This document shows positions 16,415 to 23,683 of a stretch of DNA of 64,000 nt, one piece after another. The stretch lies in NCBI RefSeq assembly GCF_928391935.1, contig NZ_CAKMTD010000003.1:124001-188000 (forward strand). The letters run 5' to 3'. This stretch comes from Rothia nasimurium (GTDB taxonomy: Bacteria > Actinomycetota > Actinomycetes > Actinomycetales > Micrococcaceae). The notes beneath the pieces are model-generated. The model searched no databases. It was not told where the DNA came from and was given only the letters and a program-made list of their open reading frames with translations. The translations under genes and the position numbers were made by a program. Positions within the stretch are counted from its first letter, which is position 1. Each line of letters starts with the position of its first letter.

Positions 16415-17545
16415 CTATCCTGCAGCCGGGGTGAAGCGGTCTAGCCTGAAGCCTTCCAGAGAGAACCAGGGCTCTTGGTCGTCGATGAGGTCGGCGACGG
16501 CCCGCCCCAGGGCGGGGGTGAGTTTGAAGCCGTGGCCTGAGAAGGCGGTTGCGACGGTGATCCGGGAGGAGAGCCGGTCGATGATGGGCCGGTGGTCGCG
16601 GCTGAAGAGGTCCATGTGCATGGAGTGTCGGGCGGGGCCGTCGCTGACCTCGGTGAGGTAGCGAGTGACAAGCCCGGCGGGGACGCGCAGGGCGTTGCCG
16701 GACGCCCTCGGGGGCAGTTCGCGCGGGGTGGGTACCTCTGAGCGTTGGCCCACGTTGCCGACCTTGACGGTGAGGCCGTCCAGGCAGGGGAAGCCGTAGA
16801 GGTGGGAGCCGTTAGATTCGCGGATGAAGCCGGGGAAATGCGCCGGGGCGTAGTGTCTGGGCTTATCAACGAGGTACCAGCCGAGGCTGATGGGGGTGAT
16901 GGACACGTGCGGCTCGATCTGGGGTAGCAGGGTTTTTGACCAGACGCCGGTGCTGATAATAGCCTGGTCGGCCTTGTAGGTGCCCTGGGTGGTGCGGATT
17001 TTGACGCCCCGGCTGGTTTCTTCGATACCGACGACTTCTTCGTGGGTGAGCAAGGTGGCTCCGGCGGCGCGGGCTTCTTTCTGCATCTGGTAGACAATGG
17101 CGTCGGAGTAGAGCACTCCGCCGTTCTTGTCGAGGATGGCTACTTCATCAGTGACATCGGCGTGCTGGGGGTAGATTCGTTTGAGGTCGGCGGTGTCGTA
17201 TTCTTCGTGGTCAAGGCCGAAGCGGTGGATGGAGTCGTGGACGCCTTCAAGGCCGTGTGCGCCGGGGTGGCCGATAGACAGCGCCCCGGTTTGGTGGAAG
17301 AGGGTTTCGTTGTGCCTGGAGTCGAGGTCGAGGAAGTAGTTGCGGGAGAACTTGAGCAGGGGCACGTATTCGGCGCCTTCGTGGTAGGCCATGCGGAAGA
17401 GGCGGGATTCGCCGGAGTAGCCGCCACGGTCGTGGACGGGGGCATATTGTTCTAGGCCAAGGACGGAGTGGCCCCGGGCGGTGAGTTCGCCGGCAAGGTA
17501 GGAGCCGATGGCTCCGAGTCCTACGATGATGACCGAGTAGCGCAT
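16415..17545 (-). CDS. FAD-dependent oxidoreductase, sarcosine / N-methyltryptophan oxidase family
   Basis: A 376-residue DAO-fold flavoprotein. The N-terminal FAD motif is VIIVGLGAIGSYLAGEL; GGYSGESRLFRMAYHEG and the C-terminal FSGHGFKLTPALG place it with SolA/MTOX-like oxidases that demethylate N-methyl amino acids and make H2O2. Oddity: the only cysteine is Cys254 (GFPCLDG); the position before the IID motif that carries covalent FAD in monomeric sarcosine oxidase appears to be non-Cys (HSMHMDL). FAD may therefore be non-covalent. The ATG has TACCTT exactly 7 bases upstream (leaderless type). Confidence 0.82.
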   Translation of the reverse strand: MRYSVIIVGLGAIGSYLAGELTARGHSVLGLEQYAPVHDRGGYSGESRLFRMAYHEGAEYVPLLKFSRNYFLDLDSRHNETLFHQTGALSIGHPGAHGLEGVHDSIHRFGLDHEEYDTADLKRIYPQHADVTDEVAILDKNGGVLYSDAIVYQMQKEARAAGATLLTHEEVVGIEETSRGVKIRTTQGTYKADQAIISTGVWSKTLLPQIEPHVSITPISLGWYLVDKPRHYAPAHFPGFIRESNGSHLYGFPCLDGLTVKVGNVGQRSEVPTPRELPPRASGNALRVPAGLVTRYLTEVSDGPARHSMHMDLFSRDHRPIIDRLSSRITVATAFSGHGFKLTPALGRAVADLIDDQEPWFSLEGFRLDRFTPAAG

Positions 17546-17641
17546 GTGCTTTAAGGTACCCCTTTTTGTGGGGGCGTGGGCTGTTTTTCTGACTGTTACC
17601 TGATAGTTTTCACACTGCGGACGTGCCCGGGGCAGGTAGTT

Positions 17642-18637
17642 CTAGGCGATGAAGGTGATTCCCGCCAGGCTAACTCCCGCCACAAGAGCGGTAGAGAGGG
17701 CGGCAAGTATCAAGGGGCGGGACCCTACGCGCAGGAGTTTCCGCACGTCAACAGCGCACCCCAGGGCAAACATGGCTGCAGCCAGGAGGGCAGTCTGGGC
17801 GGTGCTACCTGCCGTGAGCACAGCGTCGGGCAAGGGCACGAAGGAGCGCACCAGCACCATGGCTATAAAACCCGCCACGAACAGGGGCACAAGTGGGGGC
17901 AGGGAGCTTGCCCCGCCGCCGTCCTGAAGTTCCCGACGGCGCACCCACCCTAAAACGGCAATGACCGGTGCCAGCATGAGCACCCTGGCCAGCTTCACCA
18001 GCACGGCAGCTGTCAGGGCCCCGCCGCCGATCATGCCGCCGACGGCTACGACCTGGGCGACTTCGTGGATGGAGGCCCCGGCCCAGGTTCCGGCGGTGGC
18101 AGGATCAAGGTTCAGCAGGTAGGCGGCCAGGGGCACCAGGCCAATCATGCTGGTTCCGCAGAGCACGACGAGGGCTACGGCGGTGACGGTTTCTTCTTCC
18201 TTCTCCCCGGTGGGGTCAAGGGCGCCGGAAGCCCCGGCAACCGCTGCCGCCCCGCAGATGGAGAAGCCGCAGGCCACAAGATAGGTGAGGTAGCTAGAGA
18301 CGCCAAGCAGGCGGCCGAGGGCGATTGTGCCCAGCAGGCCCGTGATCACGGTGATAACTACCACCAGGATCAGGGGAGCCCCTAGCGCCGCGATGTCCCC
18401 CAGGGCAACCTGCAAACCGAGCAGGACGATGCCCACCCGCAGCAGCTTCTTGGCTGTGAAGGTCACCCCGGGGCTGAATCGGGCCGGCAGGGTGACCGTG
18501 TTCGCCAGCGTCACGCCGAGCAGGATAGCCACGAGCATGGCACTGAGCCCCGGCAGTAGGGTGCTGAGCAGGTAGGCGACGGCGGCCGCCCCGGCGCTGA
18601 GCGCCAGGCCGGGCAGGAGGGGTCCTAGTCTCTTCAT
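17642..18637 (-). CDS. YeiH family putative sulfate exporter
   Basis: A 331-residue integral membrane protein with about ten hydrophobic helices. The segments GFSICGAAAVAG and WAGASIHEVAQVVAVG are characteristic of the YeiH/UPF0324 (Cons_hypoth698) family, annotated as putative sulfate exporters without firm biochemical proof. The ATG at 18637 follows GGAG with a 5-base gap. It stands between dus and the oxidase gene, all on the minus strand but with wide gaps, so no firm operon is inferred. Confidence 0.85.
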   Translation of the reverse strand: MKRLGPLLPGLALSAGAAAVAYLLSTLLPGLSAMLVAILLGVTLANTVTLPARFSPGVTFTAKKLLRVGIVLLGLQVALGDIAALGAPLILVVVITVITGLLGTIALGRLLGVSSYLTYLVACGFSICGAAAVAGASGALDPTGEKEEETVTAVALVVLCGTSMIGLVPLAAYLLNLDPATAGTWAGASIHEVAQVVAVGGMIGGGALTAAVLVKLARVLMLAPVIAVLGWVRRRELQDGGGASSLPPLVPLFVAGFIAMVLVRSFVPLPDAVLTAGSTAQTALLAAAMFALGCAVDVRKLLRVGSRPLILAALSTALVAGVSLAGITFIA

Positions 18638-18705
18638 TGAGGCTCCATCAGGGCTGGGCCTGCCCCCTGGGCGGGGGCAGGGGTCAGGGGTGGGTAGGCC
18701 GGGTG

Positions 18706-19902
18706 TTAGCCGCCTGAGATATCGAGTTCGGCGTCCACCAGGCCTAGGCGTTCGGCGTCGCCCAGGACGCGGGAGTTCAGCCAGCCGTCGGGCAGGTGGG
18801 GCTTCTTGGGGTTGCCAGCACGTCCGCGAGGGCCCTCAACAGCGGCACCGGGGTAGCCGATGGAGTGGTCCAGCTCGGCCAGGTACTCGCGGAAGGCTTC
18901 GAGGGTGGGCACGGTAGACATCTTGGCGCGTAGCTTGCCGCCCACTGGGTAGCCGTGGAAGTACCAGGCCACATGCTTACGGATCTCGCGCAGGCCCCGG
19001 GTTTCGTCGCCAAAGGTTTCAACCAAAAGCTCAGCGTGGCGGTAGATCATATCGGCTACCTCAGACACGCTGGGGCGGTGGCGGTCTTCAGAGCCCTCAA
19101 AGGCGTTCTGTAGGTCGCCAAAGAGCCAGGGGCGGCCCTGGCAGCCGCGGCCGACCACAATGCCGTCCACGCCGGTCTGCTCAACCATGGCGATGGCGTC
19201 CTCGGCGGAGAAAATGTCACCGTTACCCAGGATCGGCACATCAGGGATGGCCTCGCGCAGGCGGGCAATGGAATCCCAGTCAGCCTTGCCCGAGTAGTGC
19301 TGGGCGGCGGTGCGGCCGTGCAGGGCAATACCGGCGACGCCCGCGTCACGCGCAATCTTGGCTGATTCCAGGTAGGTCAGGTGGTCCTCGTCAATACCCT
19401 TGCGCATTTTAATGGTCAAGGGCACGTCCCCGCGGGAGGCCTCGCGCACAGCGGTCTGGACGATAGCGGTAAAAAGGTCGGTCTTCCAGGGCAGGGCGGA
19501 GCCGCCGCCCAGCTTAGTGACCTTGGGGACGGGGCAGCCAAAGTTCAGGTCGATGTGGTCGGCGCGGTCTTCTTCAACGACCATACGAATCGCCTTACCC
19601 ACATTGACGGCGTCCACCCCGTAAATCTGAATGGAGCGGATCTTTTCGTCGCCGTCATGGTCGATAATGCGGAGGGATTCGGGGTTGCGTTCCACCAGGG
19701 ACCGGGCCGTCACCATTTCAGTGACGTAGAGGCCGCCGCCGTATTCGCGGCAAAGGCGGCGGAAGGCCTTGTTGGTGACGCCCGCCATGGGGGCCAGGAC
19801 GACGGGGGTGTCAATGGTGTGCTTGCCTAGTTGCAGGGGCGGGAGCTTCAGTTGCTTGGCGCGGGCCGGGGTCTGGCCGGTTCCTGGGTTCTCTTCTGTC
19901 AT
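18706..19902 (-). CDS. dusB: tRNA-dihydrouridine synthase
   Basis: A flavoenzyme reducing uridine to dihydrouridine in tRNA D-loops. The 398-residue protein shows the N-terminal VLAPMAGVTNKAFR, the catalytic-Cys motif DLNFGCPVPKVTK, IKMRKGI, ALHGRTAAQHYSG, ILGNGDIFSAEDA and GRGCQGRPWLF, which are standard for DusB-type enzymes. The N-terminus carries a short polar extension. GGAAC precedes the ATG. The gene diverges from the HTH gene at 20137 across a region with a 25-bp perfect inverted repeat. Confidence 0.94.
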   Translation of the reverse strand: MTEENPGTGQTPARAKQLKLPPLQLGKHTIDTPVVLAPMAGVTNKAFRRLCREYGGGLYVTEMVTARSLVERNPESLRIIDHDGDEKIRSIQIYGVDAVNVGKAIRMVVEEDRADHIDLNFGCPVPKVTKLGGGSALPWKTDLFTAIVQTAVREASRGDVPLTIKMRKGIDEDHLTYLESAKIARDAGVAGIALHGRTAAQHYSGKADWDSIARLREAIPDVPILGNGDIFSAEDAIAMVEQTGVDGIVVGRGCQGRPWLFGDLQNAFEGSEDRHRPSVSEVADMIYRHAELLVETFGDETRGLREIRKHVAWYFHGYPVGGKLRAKMSTVPTLEAFREYLAELDHSIGYPGAAVEGPRGRAGNPKKPHLPDGWLNSRVLGDAERLGLVDAELDISGG

Positions 19903-19975
19903 AACGTTCCAATTTTGTCACAAGGACGCGACGGGTGCAGTAAGCACTGCCACGGCCAGCTGGGCTACCCTGCGC

Positions 19976-20042
19976 CGAATGTGCCACTTATTCCCGAATG
20001 TGCCACTCTTGCTGCCCCATTCGGGAATAAGTGGCACATTCG
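19976..20042. repeat. 25-bp perfect inverted repeat
   Basis: The arms 19976-20000 and 20018-20042 are perfectly complementary (starting CGAATGTGCCACTTATTCCC), with a 17-base loop. The GAATGTGCCACT core also recurs as a third, direct copy from the end of the left arm into the loop. It lies between divergent dusB and the HTH gene. It has no T-run, so it is not a typical terminator. Confidence 0.85.
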
Positions 20043-20046
20043 AGAA

Positions 20047-20112
20047 GTCAAAAAGCATTGACAGGCGCACATGAGATGTGAAACACTTGTGATAAGTCAA
20101 GTAACTCTTGAC
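20047..20112 (+). promoter_or_regulatory. Two GTCAA-N6/7-TTGAC inverted repeats upstream of the HTH gene
   Basis: GTCAA(N6)TTGAC at 20047-20062 and GTCAA(N7)TTGAC at 20096-20112 are centred about 49-50 bases apart, 25-90 bases upstream of the HTH gene start. They look like operator half-sites, perhaps for autoregulation. Confidence 0.5.
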
Positions 20113-20136
20113 GATAAGCTAAACCTAGGAGGGACT

Positions 20137-20676
20137 ATGGATTCCAGTGATCCCCGAATCGGGGCCGTCCGCACCGCCAACGAGCAGGTGGCCCTGGCAA
20201 ACCAGGCCCTTGAGGACGCCGTGCAGGCAGCCCGCGCAGGCGGGGCAACCTGGCAGGTGATTGGGGCTGCGATGGGAGTGACCAAGCAGGCAGCCGCCCA
20301 GCGTTTTTCTGACAGCGTCTATAACGCCAGGTCGCTCTCCCAGATCCAGGTAGAACTTGAGCAGATCACCGAAGCCCTCTTTGCCGCCCTGGCTCACAGT
20401 GACATCGAGCATGTCCACAGCCACATGACCTACACGACCGCCCGGTTACTGTCTAAACGCAAGATTCTGAAAACCTGGCAGCAGGTGCTTGAGGCCGCAG
20501 GCCCCTTTATTGAGGTCAAGAAAACGGTGGTGGAACAGGCAGGCTCCGGCTTTACCCTCACCTACCGGCTGCGCCACGAACACGGAGAGCCGGTCGGCCA
20601 GCTCTCTTTCAACTCAGCCCGCAAAGTCACAGGATTGGTGATCTTCAATGACGATTCAGCAGAACTCCCCTGGTAG
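20137..20676 (+). CDS. Small HTH-containing protein (unknown)
   Basis: A 179-residue protein. Residues about 30-60 (GATWQVIGAAMGVTKQAAAQRF) form a helix-turn-helix of the kind seen in many small actinobacterial regulators. The C-terminal half (ITEALFAALAHSDIEHVH through GPFIEVKK and VGQLSFN) has the size and layout of a DUF3887-like alpha/beta domain, which is a resemblance only. The ATG at 20137 follows a strong TAGGAGGG site. It overlaps by 29 bases with the membrane protein gene downstream, so the two are probably translationally coupled. Paired GTCAA/TTGAC sites lie upstream. Confidence 0.75.
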   Translation: MDSSDPRIGAVRTANEQVALANQALEDAVQAARAGGATWQVIGAAMGVTKQAAAQRFSDSVYNARSLSQIQVELEQITEALFAALAHSDIEHVHSHMTYTTARLLSKRKILKTWQQVLEAAGPFIEVKKTVVEQAGSGFTLTYRLRHEHGEPVGQLSFNSARKVTGLVIFNDDSAELPW

Positions 20677-21034
20677 CCGCAGCTCCAATAAGGGTGTATC
20701 AATTCTCTTCACTGCTCTGATTTGGTGTGCTTTCGGAATAGTTCTAGGCTTCACCGCCAGCAGCTTCGTCACCGCTTTGCTATCAGCCCTTGTATTTGCG
20801 GTTGGAAACATGCTGATATTCCTTGACCCCAATCAGGGAAGTACTCTCATCCGTTGGCACCCTCTACTTACTCTGTGGGCTGCCTGCGCCGGGCTGCTCA
20901 TTGCGTTCCTGATTTTTGATGAAAATCCAACATCAGCCTCAGTCTTTGCGCTATCGAGTCTTTTATTATCCCGCGCATATTTCTTCCCCAAAGACTCCCG
21001 TAAGTCGCGCAAAGCCCGCGATATCGGCGTCTAG
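20648..21034 (+). CDS. Four-helix membrane protein coupled to the HTH gene
   Basis: A 128-residue protein with about four hydrophobic helices (residues 18-40, 43-60, 71-89 and 96-112) and a basic C-terminal tail (KDSRKSRKARDIGV). Family unknown. The ATG lies inside the end of the HTH gene (29-base overlap, different frame). The two probably form a regulator/membrane pair. Base composition looks less GC-rich than the surrounding genes. Confidence 0.65.
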   Translation: MTIQQNSPGSRSSNKGVSILFTALIWCAFGIVLGFTASSFVTALLSALVFAVGNMLIFLDPNQGSTLIRWHPLLTLWAACAGLLIAFLIFDENPTSASVFALSSLLLSRAYFFPKDSRKSRKARDIGV

Positions 21035-21039
21035 CCCCT

Positions 21040-21381
21040 CTAGGCCTGCCCCTCCCCCAGCTCAGCCAGGCGCGGGGCGGCGAGGTGGGCGAGGGCGTCC
21101 GCGCCTATACGGGCGGCATTCAGAGCGACCCGCCCGTCCGCCCGCAGCGGGGTGCCCTCGTCCTGCCAGTGGGAGTACGCCTGCTCTAGGTGCCCCGGGA
21201 TTTCCCCGCGGGCATTACAGATCCGCCACCAGGGAACATTCGATCCCCAGGTCGCCAACACTCGCCCCACCAACCGGGGCGATTCGCCAACGATCACCCC
21301 TACGTCCCCATAGGTCGCCACCTGCCCGGCAGGCACACACTCCACCACCCGCAAGATCCGTTCACAGCGCAGTTCATCCAT
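21040..21381 (-). CDS. Alkyltransferase-like (ATL) DNA-binding protein
   Basis: A 113-residue protein of the MGMT C-terminal family (ILRVVECVPAGQVATYGDVG, PRLVGRVLA). The catalytic PCHR of O6-alkylguanine transferases is replaced by PWWR (Trp51), the hallmark of ATL proteins. These bind O6-alkylguanine and flag it for nucleotide excision repair rather than repairing it themselves. The ATG follows GGAGG with a 4-base gap. It converges with the membrane gene at 21034, leaving a 5-base gap. Confidence 0.88.
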   Translation of the reverse strand: MDELRCERILRVVECVPAGQVATYGDVGVIVGESPRLVGRVLATWGSNVPWWRICNARGEIPGHLEQAYSHWQDEGTPLRADGRVALNAARIGADALAHLAAPRLAELGEGQA

Positions 21382-21398
21382 ACGTCCTCCATACCGCG

Positions 21399-21469
21399 AA
21401 GACCCCCTCGATTCTCCCTTCACCCCCTCACAAATCAAGGGGGTGATGAGAGAACCAAGGGGGTCTTTT
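21399..21469 (-). terminator. Nested hairpin between the GNAT gene and the ATL gene
   Basis: The arms AAGACCCCCT/AGGGGGTCTT enclose a second pair, CACCCCCT/AGGGGGTG. It lies between the GNAT stop (21481) and the ATL start (21381). It probably separates the two transcripts. Confidence 0.6.
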
Positions 21470-21480
21470 GAAGCTGTGGC

Positions 21481-22455
21481 CTAGCCGTCCACCACAGTCA
21501 GGGTTTCACTGGTAACCTGCCCGGCCCCCATCTTGATGAGCTGATCGACAATGACGGCCAAATCCTCCATCGAATCGTCAACCTCCACCTGCACAGGGTA
21601 GGAGGCGGTCAGCACAGACAGCAGCTGCAGGACGGCTTCCCGCGCCCCGGGGTTGCCCACCTGGTAGCCGATGGTGACTTCGGTGGCGTCGTCTTCAGAG
21701 ACAGGCATGGTGCCCGCATCGACGTCCAGGGGGCGGTAGCTCACCGCAAAGGCCAGCATATCGCCCTTCTTCCCCGCAGCCTGGGCGCGGAGGATGTCGT
21801 CGCGCAGCACCACAGCCCCCAGGGCTTCGGCTTCATCAGAAAGGAAGAGGCGGTTGACGCGGCCAATGGCAAGGTCGGCAGGTGTATCCCAGGTATGGAC
21901 GGCCCGGTAGAAGTCCCAGAACTTCTGGGTAAGCTCCACAGAGCCGGTGGCCAAATCTTCAATGGCCTGGGTGATTCGTTCTGAGGCGTCCTGGCGCAGG
22001 GGCATAGCCGGGACGGAGCCAGCTTCAAACCGCACCATACGCGAACGCTGGGCTACCTTAAAGCCCCTGGCCTGGGCAAAGGCGAGGCCGGTGGAGTCGG
22101 GTTCCACCTTGGTACGGAAAGCGGTGGTGCCGCTGGGGGCTGCTGTGGCGGCGTCCTTGAGGGCCTGCAGGAGCTGGGTGCCGAGGCCTGAGCGGCGGTG
22201 TTCGGGGGCTACTTCTAGGTAGGCCCAGAGGCGGTTGGGGTGCAGGTCGGTTTCGTAGACGACGCCTGCAGCGACGGGCACGCCCTGGTGTTCGGCGACG
22301 ATGGTGCGGCTGAAGGGGGCGGACGAGTCGGGGGTGAATGCGGAGCGGAAGGCGGCTACCTGCCGGTTTTCGGGATCGTTCCAGTATTCGAGGAGGGCTA
22401 GACGATCGCCCTCGCGCCAGGGGCGTAGGGTGTAGGTGTTCTCGGCGGTGCTCAC
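21481..22455 (-). CDS. Tandem GNAT family N-acetyltransferase
   Basis: A 324-residue protein with an N-terminal GNAT domain (about residues 9-145): the acetyl-CoA loop EVAPEHRRSGLGTQLLQALKD and FAQARGFKVAQRS. A second, degenerate GNAT-like half follows, whose motif is not clear. It resembles two-domain acetyltransferases of actinobacteria; substrate unknown. The start is GTG at 22455 with a weak AGAGAAG site. It diverges from the GNAT gene at 22683 across a palindrome-rich gap. Confidence 0.78.
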   Translation of the reverse strand: MSTAENTYTLRPWREGDRLALLEYWNDPENRQVAAFRSAFTPDSSAPFSRTIVAEHQGVPVAAGVVYETDLHPNRLWAYLEVAPEHRRSGLGTQLLQALKDAATAAPSGTTAFRTKVEPDSTGLAFAQARGFKVAQRSRMVRFEAGSVPAMPLRQDASERITQAIEDLATGSVELTQKFWDFYRAVHTWDTPADLAIGRVNRLFLSDEAEALGAVVLRDDILRAQAAGKKGDMLAFAVSYRPLDVDAGTMPVSEDDATEVTIGYQVGNPGAREAVLQLLSVLTASYPVQVEVDDSMEDLAVIVDQLIKMGAGQVTSETLTVVDG

Positions 22456-22513
22456 GCGTCTTCTCTTTCATGGGTAAAGGGTGTACCCCTCTACTGTAGC
22501 GCCCCTGGCATAT

Positions 22514-22586
22514 GCGGAACATGTGCCGGTGAACATCATATGTGTGAGCTTTACCGGCACATATGAAGGTTTGCGGAACATGTTCT
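22514..22586. promoter_or_regulatory. Palindrome cluster between divergent GNAT genes
   Basis: CATATGTG/CACATATG (22537-22544 with 22558-22565), TGCCGGT/ACCGGCA (22524-22530 with 22553-22559), the perfect palindrome GAACATGTTC (22577-22586) and two copies of GCGGAACATGT (22514, 22573) overlap here. This looks like operator DNA. It does not match the actinobacterial LexA box, which has four bases between half-sites. Confidence 0.5.
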
Positions 22587-22682
22587 GTATATGCCGGATT
22601 GGTGTCTACGGTTCATGGAGGTTTTACCGGCTAGACTATAAGGGTTTGTTTTCAGTCTTCTGTGTTCTTTTAGTGTGGTGTT

Positions 22683-23303
22683 ATGACTTCTCCCCTGGCT
22701 TATAAGCCCACCGTGACCGGTTCCCGTGTTGAGCTGCGTCCCTTCGACGCCGAGGCCATTGATGCCATGATTGGTATTCTGCAGGAGCCGGAGGTTCTGA
22801 TTAAGACCGGCACTGTTCATTCTCGTTCAACCGAGTCTCACCCTTTTGATGAGGCGATGACCCGCGAGTGGTATTCCCGTCGCAATGAGAAGAAGAACCG
22901 TCTGGACCTGGCCGTTTTTGCCCTGGACCAGCAGAAGTATGTCGGTGAGGTTGTTTTCAATGAGTACGACCCTGATAACGGTTCGGTGAACTACCGTATT
23001 GCAATTGGTCGGGCTGGCCAGAATAAGGGCTACGGCACTGAGGCGACGAAGCTCATGGTCGATTACGCTTTTGAGAAGCTGGATCTGCACCGGATTGAGC
23101 TTGAGGTGCTGGACTTCAACGAACGGGCCAAGCACGTCTACACTTCCTGCGGGTTTGTGCCCGAAGGACGCCGCCGCGAGGCTTTCCTGATTGACGGCGA
23201 GTACCACGATGCGGTGATCAAGTCGGTGTTGCGCAGTGACTGGGAGGCTGCCCGATCGGCATCGGGCCACCTGACGCTGGATTTGAAGCGCGTCGAGATT
23301 TAG
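22683..23303 (+). CDS. GNAT family N-acetyltransferase, RimJ/RimL type
   Basis: A 206-residue acetyltransferase: VELRPFDAEAIDAM at the N-terminus, YRIAIGRAGQNKGYGTEATKLMVDYAFEKL at the acetyl-CoA site, and RIELEVLDFNERAKHVYTSCGF with EGRRREAFLIDGEYHD, typical of RimJ/RimL-type enzymes that acetylate protein N-termini or small amines. The ATG at 22683 has TAGTGT 6 bases upstream and no ribosome binding site. It ends before a strong terminator at 23447. Confidence 0.88.
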   Translation: MTSPLAYKPTVTGSRVELRPFDAEAIDAMIGILQEPEVLIKTGTVHSRSTESHPFDEAMTREWYSRRNEKKNRLDLAVFALDQQKYVGEVVFNEYDPDNGSVNYRIAIGRAGQNKGYGTEATKLMVDYAFEKLDLHRIELEVLDFNERAKHVYTSCGFVPEGRRREAFLIDGEYHDAVIKSVLRSDWEAARSASGHLTLDLKRVEI

Positions 23304-23327
23304 TCTGTACCTATTTTTCGCAGGGGT

Positions 23328-23420
23328 AGACGCGCCAGGGAGCCGACGTGGATCGGGGCTGGCGATGAATCGCCTGCGAGCTTGCGAGCCGGCGAGAATG
23401 GTTGCCGGCGTGGTGCGTCT
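23328..23420. repeat. Intergenic palindromic element (family member C)
   Basis: It contains GGCTGGCGATGAATCGCC and GCGAGCCGGCGAGA, close to the reverse complement of the core of the element at 57239-57343. Outer arms (GACGCGCCA / TGGTGCGTC) are imperfectly paired. No gene is visible between 23304 and 23683. Confidence 0.65.
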
Positions 23421-23446
23421 CCCACCCCCACCTCTTTAAAGATGTA

Positions 23447-23481
23447 GCCGCCCCTCCCGTTAGTTGGGAGGGGCGGCTTTT
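23447..23481 (+). terminator. Terminator of the RimJ/RimL-type GNAT gene
   Basis: A 12-bp perfect stem (23447-23458 with 23466-23477) with a TTTT tail on the plus strand. Confidence 0.85.
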
Positions 23482-23514
23482 GTACACCTTCTCTAGGCGT
23501 TACAGACGCGTCTT

Positions 23515-23645
23515 AAGCCAGCTGGCTCGGGGCTGGCGTGATGAAGTGCTCGGGTGCGAGCTAGCGAGCACACAAGAGAGCACGGAATCAGCCGAGTTTA
23601 CGAGGCTGCACGAGCCCCCAGCGCGAGCCCCAAGAGGGTCAGCAG
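23515..23645. repeat. Diverged palindromic element (family member D)
   Basis: It contains GGCTCGGGGCTGGCGTGATGA and GCGAGCTAGCGAGC, related to the element at 23328-23420 but more diverged. It sits beyond the glyS stop codon. Confidence 0.5.
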
Positions 23646-23683
23646 GCGAACGCACGTCCGTCCTTTTATGTACCTATAGTTAT

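Noticed and set aside
22577-22586. LexA/SOS box (GAACATGTTC)
   Set aside because: The half-sites are separated by two bases; the actinobacterial SOS box has four.
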